Position numbers and translations under genes: made by a program
Shown here: piece after piece, positions 1 to 7,575 of the stretch
How the letters are laid out: every line of letters begins with the position of its first letter
How positions within the stretch are numbered: the first letter of the stretch is position 1
The notes under the pieces: generated by a model
Told to the model about the DNA's origin: nothing
Seen by the model: only the letters and a program-made list of their open reading frames with translations
Database searches by the model: none
IMG/VR virus record: IMGVR_UViG_3300043438_000288
Location: 1 to 42,797 of that record
Source of the DNA: a virus
Reading direction: 5' to 3' (one strand)
Length of the DNA: 42,797 bases

Positions 1-1
1 T

Positions 2-1417
2 TTCGTTTCTGGTGCTCTTCGCCCAGGTACTAGCCCAGAGCAGATTCGTTCGCTTCGTGCTTCGGCTCCATCAGGAGACTGGCGACCAATCCGCGGGTCG
101 CTTGAACTTGTAGCCGTATGCCAAGTGAATGTTCCTGGCTTCCCGATTGCTCGTGCTCGTGTAGCGTCTGGTGCTGTTATGGCTCTAGTTGCTGCTGGCG
201 CGGCAACACTAGCCAAGATGAAATCTGACCCAGTAACCGAACTAAACGCTCGTATCAAGAAGTTGGAAGCCTACTCGGTTGCTGACAAACTTGACAAGGT
301 TGAAGAAATCAAGGCTAAGTTCGCTGAGTTCAAGACCGCTAAGGAAGTAAACCTAGTTGTAAAGGCTCAAGAACTATCTGAGCGTTTTCAGGCTGTAACT
401 GCTGGAGCACAAGAAGAGGATGTATTTGCGTACATTCCTATGATTGAGCGTCAGAAGTTGGCTAAGTCAGGTAAGGCTCTTCCAGGTGGCTCTTTCCCAA
501 TCCGAGACACTGAAGACCTACAAAACGCTATCCGCGCTTTTGGTCGTGCCAAGGAGTCAGACCGTGCCGATGTAAAGCGTCACATTATCAAGCGTGCTCG
601 CGCTCTTGGTAAGTATGACCTAGTACCTGAAAACTGGAAGAAGTTCTCATCTAAGGCTGTAACTGCCAGTGCCGACGAACTAAAGGCTCGTCTAGCATCT
701 GCGGAGGAACGCCTGGGAAAAGCACAAGCGACTGAGTTTGCTGAAGTACCTGCTATGCCTGGAACAACTGAAATTCCATCTGGAGTTTCTGCTGTCCCAC
801 AGCAGGTTGCTTACGACCCAGCAAGCCCAGTCGCACCCGCTCAGCCAGAAGCCCCAACCGAAGCACCATCTAACGATGTTGAGAGCGGTTTGAAGAATCC
901 AGAAACTGGAAATTACACACCGCAAACTCAGCCTCGCGACCAGAATGGAAAGTTCCGTCAGGTTCTTGCTCGTTTGAAGCAAGACCTCGGAACTGCTGGT
1001 CTACAGAGAGTTTTAGATGAGGCAAAATCAGTAGACAAACTACACTCTCTAGGTAGTTATGTAGAGGCAGCAAATGCCAGCGTCAATCTTCAAGACATTC
1101 TTGGAAGACTTGACTCTGGAGCCTTGAACAGTAAAGCCCTAGAAAATGTTCGTAATTCTGCTAAAGAACTTGGCACGGTAATTGCCAACCTACCATTAGG
1201 TTTCAATAACCAAGCCGAAAAGGTCAGATACTCTGACCTGCCACCAGCCCTACGCGACCTCATGGACAACATGATTGACAAGGTTGAGGCAAAAATTGGT
1301 AAAGAAGATGCTGACATTGCTACCGAAAAACTCAGACAATTCAAGAGTGGTTCCGATGTCTTCAACCAGAGCAACATTTCGTCAGAAATGTCGAAGATGC
1401 TCCGCTTGCTTACCTAA
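2..1417 (+). CDS. Capsid maturation protease, 5'-truncated, with DUF6582-like domain and helical tail
   Basis: The reading frame is open from the first bases of the window, so the gene starts upstream; 471 residues are visible. An in-frame GTG at 125 is probably not the real start because the frame before it is also conserved protein. The visible N-terminus (residues about 2-60, with SGALRPGTSPEQ, SAPSGDWR and VNVPGFPIAR) matches the core of actinophage capsid maturation proteases, which cleave scaffold and capsid during head assembly. It is followed by a charged helical stretch, then a segment (about residues 147-207; KSGKALPGGSFPI, FGRAKESD, HIIKRARALGK) resembling the DUF6582 domain, a Pro/Ala-rich linker and a helical C-terminus that could act as scaffold. 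It precedes the major capsid gene with a 145-bp gap. The protease family assignment rests on recognised motifs; the scaffold role is inference. The catalytic residues cannot be checked because the N-terminal part is missing. Confidence 0.75.
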   Translation, partial: FVSGALRPGTSPEQIRSLRASAPSGDWRPIRGSLELVAVCQVNVPGFPIARARVASGAVMALVAAGAATLAKMKSDPVTELNARIKKLEAYSVADKLDKVEEIKAKFAEFKTAKEVNLVVKAQELSERFQAVTAGAQEEDVFAYIPMIERQKLAKSGKALPGGSFPIRDTEDLQNAIRAFGRAKESDRADVKRHIIKRARALGKYDLVPENWKKFSSKAVTASADELKARLASAEERLGKAQATEFAEVPAMPGTTEIPSGVSAVPQQVAYDPASPVAPAQPEAPTEAPSNDVESGLKNPETGNYTPQTQPRDQNGKFRQVLARLKQDLGTAGLQRVLDEAKSVDKLHSLGSYVEAANASVNLQDILGRLDSGALNSKALENVRNSAKELGTVIANLPLGFNNQAEKVRYSDLPPALRDLMDNMIDKVEAKIGKEDADIATEKLRQFKSGSDVFNQSNISSEMSKMLRLLT

Positions 1418-1562
1418 AACTAAATAATAGACATAAGAAATCTATTGTAAAATAAAACTTAGGTGGAGTGCCTTCATACCTGTATTTGTGTATGTAGTCC
1501 CTTTGCTTAAACCAAGCAAGTGAGTGAAATACGCTCACTACAACTGTCCTTAAGGAGGAACA
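1418..1562 (+). promoter_or_regulatory. Leader region of the major capsid gene
   Basis: This 145-bp gap precedes the capsid gene. It contains an AT-rich stretch with GTAAAATA at 1447-1454 that could be a -10-like element (the same octamer occurs at 10032-10039 ahead of the tail chaperone), a small hairpin GUGAGUG/CGCUCAC at 1520-1538 with one G-U pair and loop AAATA, and a strong Shine-Dalgarno AAGGAGG just before the GTG start at 1563. A promoter here would suit a heavily expressed capsid gene, but no clear -35 box is visible, so this is a weak inference. Confidence 0.35.
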
Positions 1563-3581
1563 GTGGACCAAATTAAGTCGCAGGTCGATACCCTGTCTGA
1601 ACTTAGTGATGAGCAAGTCTCAGAACTTCAGACCGCTATCGTTAGCGAATTTGAGAAGGTCGAGTCTCAGGACATTTCTCCAGAAACAGTTGACGCTATG
1701 TCATCCCTCGCCGATATGCTGGACACCGTAAAAGGTGACATCCAGCGTAGAGAACTCCAAGCAGAGGAACTCGCTTCGCGTGCTTCTGAAGCCGCGATGC
1801 GCGTTAAGGGTGAGGGTGAAGGCGATGTGGCTCAGGGTGAAGGTAACGATGTTGCCCCAATGGAAGAAGTAGTTCCAACCGACGAGCCAGTCGTTCCTGC
1901 TGAGGAAGAACCAAAGCCAGAGGGTGAAATGGGCGAAATGCCTGTTACTCCTGAGGATGAGGATTCCCCAGTACCTGCTGAAGAAGAGGAAGAGAAAAAG
2001 CCTATGATGGGCGAATACTCGACTGACACTGCTGTAGAAGCGTCAATTACTACTGAAGAGACCCTAGAGTTCTCAACCGATGCTACCCCAGAGGTAGTAG
2101 AACCAACCGAGGCTGACGAAATCGTCACCGAGGAAGCAACCCCAATCGAAACTCCAACCGTTGAAGAAGTTCAACAGGAAGAACAGGTTCCCGTGACCGC
2201 AGCAGCAGAAGAGGGCTTCCAAGCCCCTGTTGACCGTCAGCCTGTTATCCAGGTTAATGAAGTTGCTACAGTGGCAATCACTGCTGGCGCAGACATCCCA
2301 GGATACACAGCAGGTAGCACAATTGACAGCATCCAAGATGTTGCTGTCGCAATGGAGAAGAGAATTCACTCTCTTCGCCGTGTAAATGGTGGAGATGGTG
2401 AACAGCACATCGTTGCTTCGTTCTCTACCTCTTACCCAGAAGAGAGAACCCTCTCAACCGACGCCGAGTCGAACAAGGCAAAGATTGATGCCGTAGTTGG
2501 CCAGCAAGCACTTATCGCTTCTGGTGGACACGCAGCACCATTCGAGGTCAAGTACGACATCTTCGGTCTAGGTTCGACCACTGACCGCCCAGTCCGCGAC
2601 CTTCTTCCGAAGTTCCAGGCTGACCGTGGTGGTGTTCGCTTCGTAACCCCTCCAACAATCATTAGCCTAACGAACGCAAACGCAAACGCTGCTTCGGTTT
2701 ACGACTACGCCAACGCTGTTGGTCTATGGAACGAAACCACCGCAACACCTAGCGTTGCATCGTTCACGAACGACATTGGTGACAGCACCACTACAGTCAA
2801 GGGAAGCCTTACTGTATCAGCCGCTGCCGAGAATGTTGCTCAGACTGACGCTGTAACCCTACAGTTGCAGTTCGGTAACCTAATGAGCCGTGCCTACCCA
2901 GAACTAATCGCTCGTCACAACGAGTTGGGTCTAGTACAGCACGCTCGTGAGGCAGAACTAAACCTAATCAACAAGATTGGAACCGCATCAAAGGCTGTAA
3001 ACGCCCACGCTGCTACCACTGAGGCAGCAAGCCTTATTGGTGTCGCTCGCGACTTCCTAATCCAAGTTCGCAAGGCTTCTGTTGCTTACCGTTCGCGTCA
3101 CCGTATGTCACCGCAGACTCGCCTAAAGGCGATTATTCCTGCGTGGATTTACGACGCTATGGCTTCTGACTTGGCTCTAAATATGCCAGGCGACGGAAAC
3201 CTAGGCGTAGGCGAGAACGAAATCAAGGGCTACCTAGCAGGAAGCAATGTCGACCTAGTCGCATCGCTAGACCTGAACTCGTTTGGTGCTCAGCCTGGCG
3301 CTTCTGCCAAGTTGCTTGAGTTCCCAGACTCGTTCTCTTGGTACCTATTCGCAGAGGGAACATTCTTGTTCCTAGACGGTGGAACTCTTGACCTTGGTAT
3401 TATCCGTGACTCATCACTGGTAAACACCAACGACTACAAGATGTTCATCGAAACCTTCGAGGGTATTGCCTTCGTTGGTGTGGAATCACTAAAGATTACC
3501 ACAAACATCAGCGTCAACGGTGTGGCTGCGGCTCTACGCGACACCACTGGTGGTGCAACCGCTGCTGCTATCGAAGAGTAA
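1563..3581 (+). CDS. Major capsid protein with long acidic N-terminal extension
   Basis: This 672-residue protein is the probable hexamer-forming major capsid protein (HK97 fold). The GTG start is supported by AAGGAGG a few bases upstream. Residues 1-75 are predicted helical and charged; residues about 80-215 are a low-complexity Glu/Pro/Val/Thr stretch (for example VPAEEEPKPE and EEEEEKKP); from about residue 219 (FQAPVDRQPV) the sequence becomes a globular capsid-like domain with typical capsid motifs such as TDRPVRDLLPKFQADRGGV and VGVESL near the end. Its position directly after the maturation protease and its length support the call. The N-terminal third resembles a fused scaffolding (delta) domain that the protease would remove; the cleavage site cannot be read from the sequence. 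Other actinophages have capsid proteins with this helical, acidic N-terminus. Confidence 0.8.
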   Translation: MDQIKSQVDTLSELSDEQVSELQTAIVSEFEKVESQDISPETVDAMSSLADMLDTVKGDIQRRELQAEELASRASEAAMRVKGEGEGDVAQGEGNDVAPMEEVVPTDEPVVPAEEEPKPEGEMGEMPVTPEDEDSPVPAEEEEEKKPMMGEYSTDTAVEASITTEETLEFSTDATPEVVEPTEADEIVTEEATPIETPTVEEVQQEEQVPVTAAAEEGFQAPVDRQPVIQVNEVATVAITAGADIPGYTAGSTIDSIQDVAVAMEKRIHSLRRVNGGDGEQHIVASFSTSYPEERTLSTDAESNKAKIDAVVGQQALIASGGHAAPFEVKYDIFGLGSTTDRPVRDLLPKFQADRGGVRFVTPPTIISLTNANANAASVYDYANAVGLWNETTATPSVASFTNDIGDSTTTVKGSLTVSAAAENVAQTDAVTLQLQFGNLMSRAYPELIARHNELGLVQHAREAELNLINKIGTASKAVNAHAATTEAASLIGVARDFLIQVRKASVAYRSRHRMSPQTRLKAIIPAWIYDAMASDLALNMPGDGNLGVGENEIKGYLAGSNVDLVASLDLNSFGAQPGASAKLLEFPDSFSWYLFAEGTFLFLDGGTLDLGIIRDSSLVNTNDYKMFIETFEGIAFVGVESLKITTNISVNGVAAALRDTTGGATAAAIEE

Positions 3582-3605
3582 AAACTCTTTTAGCAAAAGC
3601 AAAAC

Positions 3606-3651
3606 CGTCGTGTGCGGGGTGGCTCTTTCGGGAGCCACTCCAAACACCACG
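3606..3651 (+). terminator. Strong hairpin between the two capsid genes
   Basis: The arms GGGGTGGCTC (3616-3625) and GAGCCACTCC (3632-3641) pair over 10 bp with one G-U, around a 6-base loop. The outer arms CGTCGTGT (3606-3613) and ACACCACG (3644-3651) pair 7 of 8. An A-rich stretch and ATTTTTAT follow, so it may act as a partial terminator or as an mRNA-stabilising element that sets the ratio of major to second capsid protein. No T-run sits directly at the base of the stem, so full termination is doubtful. Confidence 0.55.
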
Positions 3652-3684
3652 AAAACTAAATTTTTATAAACCTAAGGATTTTAA

Positions 3685-4773
3685 ATGGCTTTCCCAAAGA
3701 ATGGCGTTGTAGAGGCAGGAAAAATTGTGCCCTCCGCTTTCGGCTTACTCGCCGTAATCAAGCCTGAAAATTCGGCTGACGAAGACCGCTGGGTTCGTGG
3801 CTTCTCTCAAGAATATGAGACCACTGTAAACAATTTGAAAAACTGGGATGACTCGGACACCGTTAGTTACACTCTTGTAAACAATGCAACCGTAAATTAT
3901 TACGATGAAATTAAACCTTTCTTTGTTGAAATTGATGAAGTCCGCTCTACTCTAGGTTTTCTAGGAATTGACAGAATTAGTCGCCTAAAGCGTCAACTTG
4001 AGGGAGTAACTCAAAAGGCTATAGAGCGTGAACTTTGGAATGGCGATATTCGCATCGCTGATGGACACGACAACAAGGCTTTAGTTGGAGGGGCAACTGT
4101 TGTAAATTCTGGAGTCGCACTTTCTGCTAAGCGTGCGCTAGCAGTATTAGAGCATTCAATTGCTGAAGTTTCTCATGGCGGGGAGCAGGGAATTATCCAC
4201 GCTACTCGCGATGTAGTTGCTCTTTTATCTAGCAACTCAAATATGCTTTTTCACGAAAAAGATAAAGACCACCTACAAACTATGGGCGGAACTCCAGTTA
4301 TTGTGGGCTCTGGCTACAGTGGCGATGGACCTCGTATCGCTGTTGCTACAGCAGCCATTTCGACAAACACTACTCTAACTCTAAACACTTCTTCTGCTCA
4401 CTACTTGGTTACTGGAGATACAGTCAGATTTGCAGTAGATGGCGCAAATGTTGACCAAAGTTCTGCCTCAGCAACAGTAACTAAGGTAGACGCAGATACT
4501 GTAACAATAACTATTGCCAGTGCCACTAACGCTACTTCCGAGGCAGTTACTGGATACATTCAGCAGTTGGGTACAGAATCTACAAAATGGGTTTACGCAA
4601 CTGGCAATGTCAAGGTCTACCTTGGTGATGTCGATATCGTAAATGACAACCTAGGTCAAGGTTATGACATAGCAGGAAACAAAAATGAAATCAGACTAAA
4701 GGCAATCCGACCTGCTGCGGTTTACTTTGGCACATCCATCCACCTCGCTGTTCGGGTCGACCTAACAGTTTAA
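3685..4773 (+). CDS. Second capsid protein, probably pentamer subunit, with inserted beta-module
   Basis: This 362-residue protein follows the major capsid gene and is preceded by AAGGA. Some actinophage groups carry a hexamer capsid protein of about 600 residues followed by a pentamer protein of about 360 residues; length and position match that pattern. The first 210 residues look like a compact capsid-type fold (VRGFSQEYETTVNNLKNWD, FLGIDRISRLKRQLEG, LFHEKDKDHLQTMGGTPVIV). Residues about 221-281 form a Thr/Ser/Val-rich insertion with the pattern SSAHYLVTGDTVRF, a beta-module that recurs in the tail proteins of this window. The C-terminus (IRLKAIRPAAVYFGTSIHLA) returns to the capsid-like domain. 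The pentamer role is inferred from gene order and family precedent; a decoration protein is the alternative. Confidence 0.55.
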   Translation: MAFPKNGVVEAGKIVPSAFGLLAVIKPENSADEDRWVRGFSQEYETTVNNLKNWDDSDTVSYTLVNNATVNYYDEIKPFFVEIDEVRSTLGFLGIDRISRLKRQLEGVTQKAIERELWNGDIRIADGHDNKALVGGATVVNSGVALSAKRALAVLEHSIAEVSHGGEQGIIHATRDVVALLSSNSNMLFHEKDKDHLQTMGGTPVIVGSGYSGDGPRIAVATAAISTNTTLTLNTSSAHYLVTGDTVRFAVDGANVDQSSASATVTKVDADTVTITIASATNATSEAVTGYIQQLGTESTKWVYATGNVKVYLGDVDIVNDNLGQGYDIAGNKNEIRLKAIRPAAVYFGTSIHLAVRVDLTV

Positions 4774-4792
4774 CAATAAGGAGAACAGCCCA

Positions 4793-5923
4793 ATGGCTAC
4801 TCAAGAATATGCTGCTAGCATCCAAGGCGTGTCAATCCGTGTCACACGCCTAGACGCTGCTGGCAACCTGCTAAACGGGGCTGGTGACTCTTACACTACT
4901 TCAGCCTTCCTACGCGTTTCGTTTACCCCAGAGTATGAGGAAGGCGATGAAATCACCGAGAAGTCAGCAAACGGCACGGTTTGTGTGACATACAAGGCTC
5001 CAGACACACTGAAGCGTATCACTATGGAACTCGCAATCTGTGAGCCAGATGCTGAACTCTCACAACTTCTATCTGGCGGTCTACTTCTTCGTAAGAATGT
5101 AGATGGCGTCGTAAAGAGCGTTGGTTGGGCAGCACCTGGTGTGGGCGATGACCCAGCAGGTCACGGTGTCGCTATCGAGGCTTGGTCTCACGCAGTCAAG
5201 GATGGTAAGCGTGCTTCTGTATTGCCTTACTTCCACTGGGTCTTCCCATATGCCAAGTTGCGTCAATCAGGTGACCGTGTAATTGAAAACGGTATGCTAG
5301 CCACAACCTTTGAGGGTTATGGTCTTGGAAACCGCAACTTCGAGTCAGGCGTAGATGGTCGCTGGGAGTTCCCAGTTGCCGCAGAGCGCCCTTACTCGTA
5401 TGCTCGCGCATCTTGGGCACCTGTGGGTCTACAAGGCTTCTACACTTGGACTGACAACTCTGGAGACGCATCGTTCTTTACCGCTGGTGGAAACATTCAG
5501 GGTCAGACCACTCCTTACATCACCTCTGTTACAGCAGTCAACACTACAGCCACTGTTATCTTTAGCGCGGCTCACAACATTGCTACTAGCGACAAGGTAT
5601 ATGTATCTGGCACTGGCGAGCCTTTCAACACCATCACTTCTGGTGTTGCTGCTACCAATGTCAACTCGACTGCAATCTCGTACACCATCGCAAATGTTGG
5701 TGGTACCACTCTTACAGCCACTCTTGACAAGTTCAGCCGTGTGTCACTTGTTGACTCTGCTACTGAGGGTGACCCTAGGTACCTTGCAGTCACTACCACA
5801 GCAATCGACACCAAGTACTCTAATGCTAGCGGAGATGTTGAGGCTGGTTACAATGTTCCTGGTAACTTGGACTACAACGCTGACTCGAATGTCGACTTTA
5901 TCATCAAGTCAAACGAAGACTAA
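4793..5923 (+). CDS. Major tail tube protein A
   Basis: This 376-residue protein is one of two adjacent paralogues. The start is preceded by AAGGAG. Residues 1-226 (MATQEYAASIQGVSIRVTRL to FYTWTD) are about 96% identical to the next gene and form the presumed tube domain. Residues about 242-302 carry a beta-module (FSAAHNIATSDKVYVSGTGE), and the last 70 residues (TATLDKFSRV to FIIKSNED) are again shared with the paralogue. Major tail proteins with a C-terminal Ig-like or beta-module decoration are common in siphoviruses. The assignment rests on position between capsid and tape measure, size and probable high expression; no tube-specific catalytic motif exists to confirm it. Confidence 0.65.
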   Translation: MATQEYAASIQGVSIRVTRLDAAGNLLNGAGDSYTTSAFLRVSFTPEYEEGDEITEKSANGTVCVTYKAPDTLKRITMELAICEPDAELSQLLSGGLLLRKNVDGVVKSVGWAAPGVGDDPAGHGVAIEAWSHAVKDGKRASVLPYFHWVFPYAKLRQSGDRVIENGMLATTFEGYGLGNRNFESGVDGRWEFPVAAERPYSYARASWAPVGLQGFYTWTDNSGDASFFTAGGNIQGQTTPYITSVTAVNTTATVIFSAAHNIATSDKVYVSGTGEPFNTITSGVAATNVNSTAISYTIANVGGTTLTATLDKFSRVSLVDSATEGDPRYLAVTTTAIDTKYSNASGDVEAGYNVPGNLDYNADSNVDFIIKSNED

Positions 5924-5938
5924 GGAGAACTGTTCTAA

Positions 5939-7498
5939 ATGGCAACTCAGGAATACGCAGCCAGCATTCAAGGTGTGTCTATTCGCGTAACGCGACTAGA
6001 CGCCGCTGGCAACTTGCTAAATGGTCCAGGTGACTCGTACACCACATCTGCGTTTATGCGTGTGTCTTTCACACCAGAATACGAAGAGGGCGACGAGATT
6101 ACCGAAAAGAGTGCCAATGGAACTGTATGTGTAACTTACAAGGCTCCTGACACTCTCAAGAGAATCACTATGGAGTTGGCTATCTGTGAACCAGACGCTG
6201 AACTTTCTCAGTTGCTCTCTGGCGGTCTCTTGCTTCGCAAGACCGTTGACGGCGTTGTGAAGTCTGTTGGTTGGGCTGCTCCAGGCGTCGGAGACGACCC
6301 TGCTGGAAATGGTGTAGCGATTGAAGCATGGTCGCACGCTGTGAAAGATGGAAAGCGCGCGAGCGTTCTTCCGTACTTCCACTGGGTCTTCCCTTACGCA
6401 AAACTTCGTCAGAGTGGTGACCGCGTTATCGAGAACGGTATGTTGGCTACCACATTTGAGGGCTACGGTCTAGGCAACAAGAACTTCGGTTCTGCTGTTG
6501 ATGGTCGTTGGGAATTCCCTGTAGCCTCTGAGAGACCGTACTCTTACTCAAGAGCATCTTGGGCACCTGTCGGACTTCAAGGATTCTATACTTGGACTGA
6601 CCAGGCTTCTTACCAGTCATTCTTCACTATCGGTGGGATTCAAGGTGCTACCACGATTGCTATAACTGGCATTAGTGGCTACGATAATTACCGCGCTGTG
6701 ACTCTAGGTAGTAGCACTGTTACCTCTGGAATTGCCAATGGAGACAAGGTTTATGTCAACAACTGTGGCGAGCCATTCAACACCAGCACAGTGGGCGAAT
6801 CAGTAACATCGTTGAACTATGTCGCTGGCACCGCTACGGCAAATGTGACAGCATCAAATACCACCATCACTGTTGCTAACACCGCTGGTTATGTTGTTGG
6901 TCAGGACATCTTCCAATTGAGTGGGACTGGGACACTTTCCAACACCACGATTGCCACAGTAGTAAATGCTACTGCTTTCACTGTAACCGCAGCACCAAGC
7001 GCAAGCGGTACTTTGACCTTTGGTCTAGTCGGTATGGGTGCTACTGCGAATGTGGCTGTATCAAATACTACTATTCAAGTGGTCAGCACTGCTGGTCTAG
7101 TTCCTGGTATGACTATTGCCAAACTCGTTGGTGGTGCCTCTCTTGCCAACACTACAATTGCAACTATTGTAAATGCAACAGCATTTACAGTAACTACTGC
7201 TCCTACAGTTCTTGGAAACCTAGCATTTAGCATCAATGGTGGAAACGCTTTCTACTATTCAAACTACCCAACCACTGCCAACTTGTCATCTGCTCTAACA
7301 GCAACCCTAGACAAGTACAGCCGTGTAAACCTAGTTGATAGCATCACCGAGGCTGGCTCTTACACCCCAGTCACCACAACTCAGATTGACACTCAGTATG
7401 CTAACGGTGCTGGTGAAGATACTTACAATGTCCCTGGCGGATTGAACTACAACGCCGATGCAAATGTTGACTTCATTATTAAGTCAAACGAGGACTAA
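5939..7498 (+). CDS. Major tail tube protein B, paralogue with tandem insert
   Basis: This 519-residue protein starts 15 bp after protein A, with TAAGGAG overlapping the preceding stop codon. Its first 220 or so residues differ from A at only about nine positions (for example A30P, L40M, N102T, H123N), yet most codons differ synonymously. The extra length lies in the C-terminal half: two tandem repeats of about 69 residues (nt 6827-7033 and 7037-7243; shared motif SNTTI, NTTIATxVNATAFTVT) are inserted inside the region equivalent to A's beta-module, after the shared motif GEPFNT. The C-terminus NVDFIIKSNED matches A. The two proteins probably co-assemble in, or differentially decorate, the tail tube; which one is the main tube protein cannot be told. 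Confidence 0.65.
   Translation: MATQEYAASIQGVSIRVTRLDAAGNLLNGPGDSYTTSAFMRVSFTPEYEEGDEITEKSANGTVCVTYKAPDTLKRITMELAICEPDAELSQLLSGGLLLRKTVDGVVKSVGWAAPGVGDDPAGNGVAIEAWSHAVKDGKRASVLPYFHWVFPYAKLRQSGDRVIENGMLATTFEGYGLGNKNFGSAVDGRWEFPVASERPYSYSRASWAPVGLQGFYTWTDQASYQSFFTIGGIQGATTIAITGISGYDNYRAVTLGSSTVTSGIANGDKVYVNNCGEPFNTSTVGESVTSLNYVAGTATANVTASNTTITVANTAGYVVGQDIFQLSGTGTLSNTTIATVVNATAFTVTAAPSASGTLTFGLVGMGATANVAVSNTTIQVVSTAGLVPGMTIAKLVGGASLANTTIATIVNATAFTVTTAPTVLGNLAFSINGGNAFYYSNYPTTANLSSALTATLDKYSRVNLVDSITEAGSYTPVTTTQIDTQYANGAGEDTYNVPGGLNYNADANVDFIIKSNED
6827..7243 (+). repeat. Tandem repeat of about 69 codons in tail protein B
   Basis: Two consecutive copies of a Thr/Ala/Val-rich beta-module are seen in the translation, both ending in a version of NTTIATxVNATAFTVTxAP. 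The copies are similar in protein but clearly diverged in DNA, so this is an old duplication. The copies lie at about 6827-7033 and 7037-7243. Confidence 0.75.
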
Positions 7499-7510
7499 TA
7501 GTTAGATAGG

Positions 7511-7554
7511 AAGGCGGCGAGATTGGTTGATTTTCTTCCAATTCTCGTCGCCTT
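7511..7554 (+). terminator. Long hairpin after the tail tube genes
   Basis: The left arm 7511-7526 (AAGGCGGCGAGATTGG) pairs with 7538-7554 over about 16 bp with one G-U and one bulged base. It lies in the 77-bp gap between tail protein B and the adaptor gene. The 3' side is only pyrimidine-rich (ACTTCTTACC), so it may be a weak terminator or a 3'-end stabiliser for the abundant capsid/tail tube mRNA. Confidence 0.6.
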
Positions 7555-7575
7555 ACTTCTTACCTAAGGATAGAT

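Noticed and set aside
1832-2128. Ser/Gly/Thr-rich reverse-strand ORF opposite the capsid acidic region
   Set aside because: It is an antisense shadow of Glu/Pro-rich codons; it has no start context and no independent support.
5355-5990. A 211-codon ORF in another frame inside tail protein A
   Set aside because: It is Leu/Thr-rich low-complexity sequence that results from reading Thr/Ser-rich codons out of frame, with no ribosome binding site.
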